From the IMG/VR virus record IMGVR_UViG_3300020215_000142, positions 1-22,929 of that record: a stretch of DNA of 22,929 bases; one strand, given 5' to 3'. A model generated the notes under the pieces. It did no database searches, was not told where the DNA came from, and saw only the letters and a program-made list of their open reading frames with translations. This stretch comes from a virus. This document shows, piece after piece, positions 10,443-18,668 of the stretch. A program made the position numbers and the translations under genes. Every line of letters starts with the position of its first letter. Position 1 is the first letter of the stretch.

Positions 10443-11906
10443 ATGAACGAAGACTTTGAGGGTAAGACGCCGGAGGAGATTGAGGATCTGTTAAAGCAGG
10501 CGCGCGAGGAGCGTGACCGGGCGGTTTTTGAGATTCAGGGCAGGAAGCGGTTGCGCGGGATGGATTTTTATATCCCGAACAAGATGCAGTTTGAGGCGCA
10601 TTGCACGCTGGCGAAGACTGTGCTGGTATGCGCAGGCAACCGCAGCGGCAAATCGACCTATGGCGCGATGGAGCTTTGCTATCACCTGACTGGAAAGTAC
10701 CCCGCCTGGTACCCGATGGGACGCCGTCTTAAGCAGCCTATCAAGGCCGCCGTCTCAGCCACCTCCTTTGCGATGGTTCAGCGCGTTATCGAGCCCAAAC
10801 TCACCTCGCTTTTACCCCTTGGCAAGTACCGCGTTCGCCGCTCGCCGCAAGGCTATCTTCAGCGCATACAATACGACAACGGAAGCTTCGTTGATATCTT
10901 GACACTGGAAATGTCTGATATGGCCTATGAATCTGCCGACTTTGACTTTGTCTGGGAAGACGAGCCGCAGCAGAAGCGTAAGCGCGAAGCTTTGTGCCGT
11001 GGCTTAATTGACCGCAACGGCCTCGAAGTGGTTACATTTACACCGCTCGTTGAGCCCTGGATGAAGGACGAACTCATTGACCGCGCAGACGGCAAGAACA
11101 TCGCGCTCTTTACGGCCTCCACCTACGACAATATGTTCGACATCAACGGCAATCCGATTCTCTCCCAAGAATCAATTAAGCGCTTTGAGGATTCCGTATC
11201 AGAGGACTACAAGGAGACCAGGCTTCACGGCGTCTTCTTCACTGCTCGCGGCATTATCTACAAGGCTTTTGGGGCTCCGCACATCTCTGATGATATGCGT
11301 TATGAGTACCCGAATCCTGTCATATGCGTCCTTGACCCGCACGACCGCCTTCCGCATCACGTCATCTGGGCTTACATAGATCGTCAGGACGACATTCACG
11401 TTGATTACGAGATGGCTGTGCATTGCGAGCTTCCGGAGCTTGCCAAGCATATCCTGCGCATTGAAAAAGAGCGCGGCTACAAGATGCGAAAGCGTCTCAT
11501 TGACCCAAACTTCGGACGAAAACCAGCCGCCGCAGGCAGCAATTTCAGTGTTATCCAGGAAATGCGCAAGCATGGCGTCGGTTTCTACGAGCCCTGCGAC
11601 GACGTAGAGCTTGGCCACATGGTTGTGCGCGAATATCTCCACTATGACAAAGATAAGCCCATTACGGCAGTCAATAAGCCCAAGCTCTTCTTTAGCCGCG
11701 AGCGCTGCCCCATCACGATCCGCAGCATGCGCAACCTTCAGTACCAAGAATGGGCTGGCAAGACCAAGGATGACAGAAACGCAAAGGAAGTCGAGAAGGA
11801 GAAAGACAATCATGGAGCAGACACCGTCAGATATCTCTGCATTGGAAGACCCAAATACGAAGGATTTAGGGTTGCCGAAGAGAATCTACAAGAATCGCCG
11901 TACTAA
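10443..11906 (+). CDS. terL: Terminase large subunit
   Basis: Motor and nuclease that packages DNA into the prohead. The 487-residue protein has an ATPase domain with Walker A GNRSGKST (65-72) and Walker B FDFVWEDE (167-174), followed by an RNase H-like nuclease domain with acidic residues D298 (CVLDPHD), D354 (LIDPNFG) and D460 (DNHGAD). Length is normal for the family. ATG 10443 has only a weak upstream site (GAAGC), and a small hairpin (TGGAG-TCGT-CTCCA) precedes it, so expression may be modest. It opens the late operon. Unusually, the small-subunit-like gene comes after it and overlaps its 3' end by 95 bases. Confidence 0.9.
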   Translation: MNEDFEGKTPEEIEDLLKQAREERDRAVFEIQGRKRLRGMDFYIPNKMQFEAHCTLAKTVLVCAGNRSGKSTYGAMELCYHLTGKYPAWYPMGRRLKQPIKAAVSATSFAMVQRVIEPKLTSLLPLGKYRVRRSPQGYLQRIQYDNGSFVDILTLEMSDMAYESADFDFVWEDEPQQKRKREALCRGLIDRNGLEVVTFTPLVEPWMKDELIDRADGKNIALFTASTYDNMFDINGNPILSQESIKRFEDSVSEDYKETRLHGVFFTARGIIYKAFGAPHISDDMRYEYPNPVICVLDPHDRLPHHVIWAYIDRQDDIHVDYEMAVHCELPELAKHILRIEKERGYKMRKRLIDPNFGRKPAAAGSNFSVIQEMRKHGVGFYEPCDDVELGHMVVREYLHYDKDKPITAVNKPKLFFSRERCPITIRSMRNLQYQEWAGKTKDDRNAKEVEKEKDNHGADTVRYLCIGRPKYEGFRVAEENLQESPY

Positions 11907-12465
11907 GGACACGATTGTAGAGGAAGAAATTAAGCAGCTTGAGAAGCGAGGCGGCGTTCCTGAGACTCAAAGGCACTGCCGCATCAGCTACGAAGAGCAG
12001 CTTAAGGTTGTCTACTGGATTGCGACTTATCACTCCATTGATCAGATCAGGGAAAAGTTTAGAAATGAATTCGGCAAAGAAATATCGAAGTCTCAGGTTT
12101 ATTACTACCAGGAGTACAAGGGGTGGAAGTCCCACATTGAGAAGTACAGAGAGGAATTTGAGGCTCGCATTGCAGATGAGGAGCTTGCTTCAAAGCGACG
12201 CCGCATTCAGGAATACTCGAAGCTCTACATGAGGCTTGAGGCTAAGCATCCTCGCCAAGCCATGCAAGCCTTATCAAGCATTCGTGAAGAAGTTGAAGGG
12301 AAAAGTTCCGGGCCTATGAGTATCAACCAGTACAATCAATACAACGGACTCTCAGACGAAGACCTGCGCAAAATTATTGATGAGAACACGCGGTTTCTTC
12401 AAATCGCAGAGAAACGCAAGCAAGAAATAACCGTGGAGGCTGAGCCTAGTGGCGAGGGAAATTAA
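11812..12465 (+). CDS. Terminase small-subunit-like DNA-binding protein
   Basis: A 217-residue protein with an HTH-like region at about 55-95 (YEEQLKVVYWIATYHSIDQI, then FGKEISKSQVYYYQ) of the kind seen in DUF2280-type terminase small subunits, a charged helical middle (EEFEARIADEELASKRRRIQ) likely to oligomerise, and an acidic C-terminus. Small subunits recognise the packaging site and regulate the motor. Start ATG 11812 is chosen because AAGGAG lies about 10 bases upstream; the frame is open further up but reads Ser/Arg-rich shadow sequence. It overlaps the large subunit by 95 bases and the portal by 17. Assignment rests on HTH character and position. Confidence 0.6.
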   Translation: MEQTPSDISALEDPNTKDLGLPKRIYKNRRTKDTIVEEEIKQLEKRGGVPETQRHCRISYEEQLKVVYWIATYHSIDQIREKFRNEFGKEISKSQVYYYQEYKGWKSHIEKYREEFEARIADEELASKRRRIQEYSKLYMRLEAKHPRQAMQALSSIREEVEGKSSGPMSINQYNQYNGLSDEDLRKIIDENTRFLQIAEKRKQEITVEAEPSGEGN

Positions 12466-14710
12466 AGACGAACGCGAAGTTGAAGAGTTGCCGCAAGAAG
12501 AGCCTGCCCAGCCTATTTCTCCCATCCAGATTGTAATCAGTCCCGAAATGGAAGACACGCTTGTGCGTGTCGTGATGGAAGACTTCGATGCAGCAAAGGA
12601 AGCAAGAGCCCAGCGCGAATACGGCCAGGCCTCAAAGGGCGAGAAACTTGATTTCGAGAAGTGGTTCAAGGGGCTTCAAGATCTCTACAACGGTCGGCGC
12701 ATCCCCAAAGACAAGCCTTGGAAGTTCTGTTCAAACCGCTCCCTCATGATTGCGGCTGCAATTATGGACATGCTGCACGCCCGGCTTTTTGCAGCCATTA
12801 TTCAGCCTGAGCTTACGCGCTTTAAGGCCACAAACGTTGAGGATTTTCCAAAGACTGAGCGCATTACGAAGCTCATGTCCTGGTGGTTTTGGGTTCGCTC
12901 GCGTATGGAAGGCACGCTCGATCAGTGGATCAAGGTGGTGCTTGGCTACGGCGATGCGGTGACTGAGTCGGCATGGAAAGCCGTACCTCGTGACACAGGG
13001 AAGTCTCAGGAAACGCCAATTGTAGATGAGATGGGCAACCAGATTGGCCTCGACCGCCAGCGCATTATCGAGCTATTCGAGTCTACTGCATCTAAGATTT
13101 ATCTTGCTGATAAGTTTTATCTGCAAAAGGGATCAACGGATATTCACCGTGAGCCGGTTATCTTGGAGGACATGCTTCTTTACCGCGACCTTGAAGAGGG
13201 CGAGGCGCAGGGCAAGTTCCTCAACGTGACGAACATCCTCAAGGATAAATTGCCATTCTCGAAGGAGTCTGTGCAGAACAAAAGTCCCGAGGATGCGGAG
13301 CGCATCAGGAATATCAAGCTGCGCAATGAGCCCGTTAAGCTTCTGATCTGGTACGGCAACTATGACGCTGATGGTGATGGCTTTGCTGAGGACGTTCGCA
13401 TCGTAATCTCACCTGAGTATCAAATCTATCTGGGCGGAATCCAGATGACGAACATCACGAAGTCGGGAAGGCGTCCTCTTGACTACACAAAGCTTGATTC
13501 GCGCATCGAGTGCCCAGCAGAGAACTTCGGCATTGGTATCCTTGAGAAGGTTAAGGAGCTTGCCGAGGAAGTGGACGCGATATTTAACCAGTTAACAGAC
13601 GGCAATACGCTTAGCATTCTACTCCCAGGTTTCTTTGATCCGGGAGGCGATTTAGACGCGGCATCACTCAGCCTTGCGCCCAACAAACTTGTCCCAGTCT
13701 CAGATCCGCAGCGCAACGTCTACTTTCCACAAATCAACGTGCAGACTGAGAAGCTTCTTAATGCGATTCGGCTTGTGCTTGAGTTTATCGAGCGCCTAAC
13801 TGCCGCGTCATCTTATGTTCTCGGCAAGGAATCTGAAGTGGTGGGCGGATCGGGGACAGCTACACGCACAAATGCCATCGTCGGAGCTGCTAACGAACGA
13901 TTCGCTCTCCCTTCCAAACGACTTCGTGAAGGCGCGGGCCGCATTATAGGCAACCATCTTGATTTATTGCAGCTTAATATTCCTCCCGGCCTTGAGAAAC
14001 GCATTTTAGGCGAGGACGGTCAGCCGTTATTTACAGCCGATGAGCTTACTGCAATGGGCATTAGCGGCGAGTACGACTCTTACCTTTTGGAAGACCCTGC
14101 CTTTGGCTCATCCGACATGGAAAAAGAAGTAAGTTCCATGATCTACTCGGTCCTCATGCAGAATATGATCGTAGCGACAGACCCGGTTAAGGTCTACGAA
14201 GTTACGGCAGACCTAATCAAGGCATACGGTAAAGAGCCCGAGAAGTACCTTGGTCCGAAGCCTGATACGGATATGATCGATTCGGCAGAGGACGAGAACA
14301 CGCTCATGATTCAGGGAGATTTTAAGCGTGTTCGGGCTATGATTACGGAGAATCACGTTGAACATCTTCGTGTTCATGCAGAGCTAGAGCAATCGGACTC
14401 ACTTTCACAGATTGCATTACAAGCCCCTGAACTTGTGAATCAAATTATCATGTTTAACCGTCAGCATATGCAAGAACACATGCTGATGCTGCAAGCGATG
14501 CAGGCAACAATTTCAAAGTTTGGCGGAGGTCCAGGTGGACAACCAGGTGGAATCATGGGAAAAGGGCCAGGAGATGAAAAGGGAGCAGGAGGACCTCAGA
14601 CGCCTGGAGGACTCGGAGGGATGGAGCAGGCTGCTGGACCGCTTGGAGCGGCACTTAACCAGCAAAGAACGGGTCAAAGCGAACCTCCTGCGTCAAGCAA
14701 AGCTGGATGA
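12449..14710 (+). CDS. Portal protein
   Basis: Dodecameric head-tail connector through which DNA passes. At 753 residues it is the size of P22-type portals. Supporting segments are the helical DFEKWFKGLQDLYNGRR start, the SWWFWVRSRMEGTLDQWIKV helix, the ECPAENFGIGILEKVKELAE stretch before a stem helix, and GGSGTATRTNAIVGAANERF, typical of portal wing and crown parts. The start is GTG 12449 with GGAGG about 10 bases upstream, overlapping the small terminase by 17. The last 60 residues are Gly- and Pro-rich, low complexity, and coincide with an overlapping gene in another frame, so this tail may be shaped by that frame rather than by portal function. Confidence 0.85.
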   Translation: MAREIKDEREVEELPQEEPAQPISPIQIVISPEMEDTLVRVVMEDFDAAKEARAQREYGQASKGEKLDFEKWFKGLQDLYNGRRIPKDKPWKFCSNRSLMIAAAIMDMLHARLFAAIIQPELTRFKATNVEDFPKTERITKLMSWWFWVRSRMEGTLDQWIKVVLGYGDAVTESAWKAVPRDTGKSQETPIVDEMGNQIGLDRQRIIELFESTASKIYLADKFYLQKGSTDIHREPVILEDMLLYRDLEEGEAQGKFLNVTNILKDKLPFSKESVQNKSPEDAERIRNIKLRNEPVKLLIWYGNYDADGDGFAEDVRIVISPEYQIYLGGIQMTNITKSGRRPLDYTKLDSRIECPAENFGIGILEKVKELAEEVDAIFNQLTDGNTLSILLPGFFDPGGDLDAASLSLAPNKLVPVSDPQRNVYFPQINVQTEKLLNAIRLVLEFIERLTAASSYVLGKESEVVGGSGTATRTNAIVGAANERFALPSKRLREGAGRIIGNHLDLLQLNIPPGLEKRILGEDGQPLFTADELTAMGISGEYDSYLLEDPAFGSSDMEKEVSSMIYSVLMQNMIVATDPVKVYEVTADLIKAYGKEPEKYLGPKPDTDMIDSAEDENTLMIQGDFKRVRAMITENHVEHLRVHAELEQSDSLSQIALQAPELVNQIIMFNRQHMQEHMLMLQAMQATISKFGGGPGGQPGGIMGKGPGDEKGAGGPQTPGGLGGMEQAAGPLGAALNQQRTGQSEPPASSKAG

Positions 14711-14813
14711 GGCGTATGCCATGCAGAGTTATATCGACGGTATTCATTTCGTGATGGACGAACCTAATCGCGTCATTTCCGCTCTCACTCCATCTGAGGG
14801 CGAGGAACTGTAA
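14574..14813 (+). CDS. Small head-region protein overlapping the portal end (79 aa)
   Basis: Frame begins at ATG 14574 (a TTG at 14520 would add 18 residues) and overlaps the last 137 bases of the portal gene out of frame. The protein is helical and charged, with the pattern 'GWSRLLDRLERHLTSKERVK...LLRQAKLDEAYAMQSYIDGI...MDEP' that recurs in small phage head proteins. The non-overlapping half has normal sequence complexity, which supports it being real. Function unknown; its position suggests a head-assembly or portal-associated role. Confidence 0.6.
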   Translation: MKREQEDLRRLEDSEGWSRLLDRLERHLTSKERVKANLLRQAKLDEAYAMQSYIDGIHFVMDEPNRVISALTPSEGEEL

Positions 14814-14826
14814 CAAGGCTTTAAAA

Positions 14827-14927
14827 CCCGGCTGCTGATCACAGCTCGGGATAACCAACAAAGCAAGACCTTAACGTTAAGGCACATTGAGGGGCTAAGC
14901 GGCCTCTTGGTGTGCCTTTTTTGTTGG
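14827..14927 (+). terminator. Attenuator-like terminator before the scaffold gene
   Basis: An intrinsic terminator (AAGGCACA 14879-14886 with TGTGCCTT 14911-14918, inner GAGG/CCTC pairing, TTTTTT) is preceded by a 14-bp perfect palindrome CCTTAACGTTAAGG (14869-14882) that shares its 5' arm. A bulged hairpin lies at 14827-14850, and CCAACAAA (14855-14862) can pair with TTTGTTGG (14920-14927). These folds are mutually exclusive, so read-through into the capsid genes may be set by RNA folding. Confidence 0.65.
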
Positions 14928-14948
14928 CCAAGCCATAAAGGAGTCGTA

Positions 14949-15797
14949 ATGCCCAAGCCAAGCCCTGCTCCGCAGGAGAAAGAGTCAAACCAACCTGAGA
15001 TCGAAGTGATCTCGGAGGAACATAAACCATCGGCAGAAGTCGAGGTTGATTTAAACCCAGCCTCAAAGCCAGGTGACGCCGCACCTGATCCGACTGAAAA
15101 ACTCCGCAATCAGATGTTTTATGAGATGCGCCAGCAAGAAAAGAAAATCCTGGCCGCTCAACAGCGAATGATGGAGGAGATGATTCAGAGGATGTCGGGC
15201 GCTCAAGCCCAGCCCGCCAAGCGCGGATCGGAACAGCTCGATGAGTTTGATGAAGAAGTGGAACGAGTCGCTCAGACAGACTGGCGCAAGGCCGTCGATA
15301 TGCGTGCTGAGCGAATCGCAGAGAAGAAACTTGAAGAAAAGCTTCGTGCCCAAGAAGAGTTGAGAAAGCAGGAAGAAGCTCGTCAACAAGCGCTTCGTGT
15401 TGAAGCCAAGGGGAGACAAAAGGTCTTAAATGAGTTTCCCGACATCATGGACGAGTCAACTCCTGAATTCAAAGCATACATGGACATCTACAACCGTGAA
15501 GTCGCTGAAGATCCCATGTTTATCTACAACCCTCGTAAGCACGAGATTATTCTTCCGGAACTGCGCGAGAAACTTGGTGCTCGTCCTGTAGAAGCAAATC
15601 CTGAGATTGAACGTCTCAAGCGTGTTGCAGCGGGCAGTGCAGCGCCGTCTCGCCCATCAACATCCTCAAACAAAGTCATGCTGACCCAGGAAGAAATCGA
15701 AATGTGCAAACGTTCAGGAATTCCGTTTGAGACCTATGCGCGTACAAAAAAATTAGGCGCTGCTGGCTTGAAAGAAGGAGTGGTGATCGATGAGTAA
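14949..15797 (+). CDS. Scaffolding-like protein
   Basis: A 282-residue, highly charged protein from ATG 14949 (AAGGAG 6 bases upstream). The N-terminus is acidic and disordered (about 1-50), followed by long coiled coils (QMFYEMRQQEKKILAAQQRM and AERIAEKKLEEKLRAQEELR), then a compact C-terminal part (EFPDIMDESTPEFKAYMD). Acidic, coiled-coil genes between portal and major capsid are usually internal scaffolds that shape the prohead and then leave. The role is inferred from composition and position; no protease gene is seen nearby. Confidence 0.65.
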   Translation: MPKPSPAPQEKESNQPEIEVISEEHKPSAEVEVDLNPASKPGDAAPDPTEKLRNQMFYEMRQQEKKILAAQQRMMEEMIQRMSGAQAQPAKRGSEQLDEFDEEVERVAQTDWRKAVDMRAERIAEKKLEEKLRAQEELRKQEEARQQALRVEAKGRQKVLNEFPDIMDESTPEFKAYMDIYNREVAEDPMFIYNPRKHEIILPELREKLGARPVEANPEIERLKRVAAGSAAPSRPSTSSNKVMLTQEEIEMCKRSGIPFETYARTKKLGAAGLKEGVVIDE

Positions 15798-16326
15798 TGA
15801 AACCAAGCAGGAGAAACAGAGCGTCCCTGCCGCTCAAGATCGTCCTTCGCCTACTGTTCTTCTTTCTCAAGCAGATGCCTATGTGCATGAGCGCATTAAG
15901 GCCCAGCCAAAGACTCTTAAGGATCTAGATGTTCAGGTTGAAGATAAGGTGGAGCCCAATCTCCACCGCCTATCTCTTCCCAAAGAGCTTGATTCCCATC
16001 TCAAGAAATACACGTTTCATTGGATCATGAAAAATCCGCGTGCGATTTCTGAGGCATGCGATCTAAAAGGCTGGGTACTTGCGAATCGCACTCACTTTCC
16101 CGAACTTCCAGGTCACTTATTCTCGGTCACTGGCTCCATTGAGCGAGGAGATTTAATCCTCGGATTCATGAAAGCAAATAAAGCTGAGAAGTACCGCAGT
16201 GATGTGATCTTGAAGTCGCGAGAAATGGTGAAGTCCCGCATCGGCGCTCATAAGAATAATCCTGACTTTTATGTTCCCAGAGACAAGTCTGAAGAAGGCG
16301 ACAAGTCGCAGGTAATCGGACTCTAA
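15790..16326 (+). CDS. Hypothetical head-module protein (178 aa)
   Basis: ATG 15790 overlaps the scaffold stop by 8 bases, so the two are coupled. The protein has a disordered start (about 1-25), a core with HLKKYTFHWIMKNPRAISEA and GWVLANRTHFPELPGHLF, and a basic end. Late position between scaffold and capsid genes implies a virion or assembly role. No family recognised. Confidence 0.6.
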   Translation: MSNETKQEKQSVPAAQDRPSPTVLLSQADAYVHERIKAQPKTLKDLDVQVEDKVEPNLHRLSLPKELDSHLKKYTFHWIMKNPRAISEACDLKGWVLANRTHFPELPGHLFSVTGSIERGDLILGFMKANKAEKYRSDVILKSREMVKSRIGAHKNNPDFYVPRDKSEEGDKSQVIGL

Positions 16327-16342
16327 AACAGGAGCTTTTATC

Positions 16343-16969
16343 ATGGCAAATGATGACTCAATCAGGGCTCGGGGTGGTCTTTTGCCTGTCCAGTTTCCTT
16401 TCGGCAATTTTAAGAAGGAATACTACAGGCTTACGACCGGCGTTGCGGCTGCCAATATTTTTATCGGCATGCCTGTTGACCTCGATGCGAATGGACGTGC
16501 GGTTCCGATCGAACTGACTACGTCAGGTAATTATCTCTTAGGCAGCGTGGTTGGATTCGCTGATACGAATCTCGAAGCGCTTCCTTCCGCAATGGAAACG
16601 ACTCAGGCTGGCGCTTATCTTCCCGGCAATACGGATGCTTTCGTTCTGGTAGCTGATGACCCGAACCAAGAATTTGTGATTCAGGAAGATACGGGCGGTA
16701 CTGCGCTTGCGCTTGCCGATGTCGGCCTTAACGCGAATATGGTCTATCGCTCTTCTTCGGGCGACACGATTACGGGCTATGCGACCGCTGAGCTTGATGC
16801 TTCGAGCGCCGGAACTGGAACAGGCGGCGTTCTTATCATTAAGCAGCTTGCTCGCAACATGAACTCAGACGGCACGCAGAACGCTGTTGGCGATTACGCG
16901 AAATGGGTCGTGAGAATTGCTCGCCACCGTCATAACGCTGCCCAATTCCAGGGCGGTCAACCTATCTAA
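16343..16969 (+). CDS. Capsid-associated beta protein (decoration-like)
   Basis: A 208-residue, Gly/Thr/Ala-rich, mostly beta protein directly before the major capsid gene. It has the 'YRLTTGVAAANIFIGMPVDL' and 'GSVVGFADTNLEALP' strands common to small virion proteins that coat or decorate the head. ATG 16343 has AGGAG upstream. It could instead be a minor capsid or head-fibre base. Role inferred from position and fold character. Confidence 0.55.
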   Translation: MANDDSIRARGGLLPVQFPFGNFKKEYYRLTTGVAAANIFIGMPVDLDANGRAVPIELTTSGNYLLGSVVGFADTNLEALPSAMETTQAGAYLPGNTDAFVLVADDPNQEFVIQEDTGGTALALADVGLNANMVYRSSSGDTITGYATAELDASSAGTGTGGVLIIKQLARNMNSDGTQNAVGDYAKWVVRIARHRHNAAQFQGGQPI

Positions 16970-16981
16970 GGAGCCTGAACA

Positions 16982-17902
16982 ATGAATAGGTCACAATTTA
17001 ATAAATTCATCGTTCCTGGCCTCTTTAGTGTGGCTAACGAACGATACAAGCAGAAATCAAAAGAAGCGATTTGGAAGAAGTTATGCTCGGTCAAAACTTC
17101 AGACAGAGCCTATGAGGAGTCCGCTTACTGGGCTGGTCTCGGTCTTCCTGTCGTGAAACCTGAAGGTAAAGAGATTCAATACGACGATCCCGTTCCCGGT
17201 CCGACGAAACGCTGGAACCATAAGACTTATGGTCTCGGCATGCGGATCACGGAAGAGGCGATTGAAGATATTCTCTATCCTTCCATTCCTACCAAGATGT
17301 CGGCGCAGTCTGGAGAACTTACCAGCTCTTTTGTGGAACTCTGGGAAGTCCTTGTGCATGACATCATCAATAGCGGCACGGCTACGACCTCGCATACTTG
17401 CGGTGATGGTGGAGCGATATTCGCTTCCAATCATCCGAGTCTTCGCGGCGGGACGTGGTCAAACCTTCTGAGCCCGGCTTCTGATCTTTCCGTGACCTCG
17501 CTTCAGACTGCGATTGATCAGTTTACTCTGACCAAAAGCGATGAAGGCCGCTATCAAGTGATTAAACCTCGTCTCATTCTTGTTCATCCGAACAACGCAT
17601 GGAAAGCTCATGAACTTCTTGAGTCGAAGTTTGATCCTGAATCTCCGAATAACAGCGTGAACTCGATCACGAAATGGAGCCTTACTACGCTCGTGAGCCC
17701 GTTCCTTACGGACACGGATGCCTTTACGCTCATAGCTGATCCTCCGCACGAAGACGGCGGTGTGATTGCGTACATGCGTCGCCCTGTGACCGTGAAGCAA
17801 GACTCTGACTTTGAGACCGGCGATCTTAAGATTAAGGCAACCGCTCGTTTCAGCGTCGAGGTGAATAAACCGAACAACCTGTTCCACTCTGCTGGAGCAT
17901 AA
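16982..17902 (+). CDS. Major capsid protein (HK97 fold, Mu gpT-like)
   Basis: A 306-residue protein with the layout of Mu gpT-like major heads. It has an N-terminal helix, a YEESAYWAGLGLPVV segment like the 'E.Y.wLG..P' motif, then KTYGLGMRITEEAIEDI, which matches the 'v.v.rd.ieDD' E-loop/spine region, a central domain with GGAIFASNHPSLRGGTWSN, and a C-terminal strand (ARFSVEVNKPNNLF). It is followed at once by a strong hairpin terminator, which fits a highly expressed coat gene. Start ATG 16982 has AAGGAG about 7 bases upstream. Confidence 0.8.
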   Translation: MNRSQFNKFIVPGLFSVANERYKQKSKEAIWKKLCSVKTSDRAYEESAYWAGLGLPVVKPEGKEIQYDDPVPGPTKRWNHKTYGLGMRITEEAIEDILYPSIPTKMSAQSGELTSSFVELWEVLVHDIINSGTATTSHTCGDGGAIFASNHPSLRGGTWSNLLSPASDLSVTSLQTAIDQFTLTKSDEGRYQVIKPRLILVHPNNAWKAHELLESKFDPESPNNSVNSITKWSLTTLVSPFLTDTDAFTLIADPPHEDGGVIAYMRRPVTVKQDSDFETGDLKIKATARFSVEVNKPNNLFHSAGA

Positions 17903-17916
17903 CCTGGGTGCTACTG

Positions 17917-17949
17917 GAGGTGGGGAGCTAATCACTCCTCACCTCTTTT
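17917..17949 (+). terminator. Hairpin terminator after the capsid gene
   Basis: GAGGTGGGGAG (17917-17927) pairs with CTCCTCACCTC (17935-17945) except for one position, with a 7-base loop and then TTTTA. The short T-run suggests partial termination, lowering expression of the genes that follow. Confidence 0.6.
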
Positions 17950-17965
17950 AGCGAGAAAGGTAAAT

Positions 17966-18658
17966 ATGGGTGACTTTAGAATTCCTTTTGGACGCGCTTT
18001 AGGCCGTCAGAATAATTTCTTCGCGCGTACCGATGGCTTAGCTGCTGTTGGTGATACGACTCCTGATGTGACAGATATCGGGCTTCTCTACACGAGCAAT
18101 ACCTCGAATACGTCTATTACGTACTTCGATCTGAGAACTCCGCAAGGCAATAACACGCAGCCTGGATGGTTCGAGGGCAAAGAGCTTCGCGTAATCTTCC
18201 TAGACGATTCCACGACTCTTGTCAGAAGCGCTCAGCTTGTGCTTGACGGCGGCAACTCTACGTTTGGTCAAAACGGCGTGATTGACCTTATCTTCCACAA
18301 TAGCTCGTGGATTGAAGTGCATCGCTCAGAGAATCAGGGCGCAGTTACGGCGAATTCAGCGGGTCTTGGAACTACCGGAATCGTTAATGTGGCGGGTGTT
18401 AAAACATTGCTTCTTACGACCTTTTCTGGTTCTTCCGCGATTCTGCGCCGGGCTCTTAAAGGTGACAACGGCGACGTGATTAACGTGCTTAACATTGGCG
18501 GCTCAGATTCCCTAATTATCGTGAACTCTGCCGCGAACGATACGTTTGTCAGCACGACTTCTGGAAGCTCTACCCAGATTACGCTTGCTTCAAGCGCTGG
18601 CATTTCATTCGTTAAGAACGGCAACTTCTGGTTTGAGCTTAGAGACGTAATTGCGTAA
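17966..18658 (+). CDS. Beta-rich virion surface protein (230 aa)
   Basis: A 230-residue Ser/Thr/Asn/Gly-rich protein from ATG 17966 (GAAAGG upstream). It contains GVIDLIFHNSSWIEVHRSEN (about 104-123) and a similar ending GISFVKNGNFWFELRD, the 'strand-turn-W-x-E-x-R' pattern of phage fibre and head-fibre beta modules. The next gene ends with the same pattern, so the two are probably paralogous. Likely a surface-exposed fibre or decoration protein; receptor binding is possible but not shown. Confidence 0.55.
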   Translation: MGDFRIPFGRALGRQNNFFARTDGLAAVGDTTPDVTDIGLLYTSNTSNTSITYFDLRTPQGNNTQPGWFEGKELRVIFLDDSTTLVRSAQLVLDGGNSTFGQNGVIDLIFHNSSWIEVHRSENQGAVTANSAGLGTTGIVNVAGVKTLLLTTFSGSSAILRRALKGDNGDVINVLNIGGSDSLIIVNSAANDTFVSTTSGSSTQITLASSAGISFVKNGNFWFELRDVIA

Positions 18659-18668
18659 GGGCTAATCC

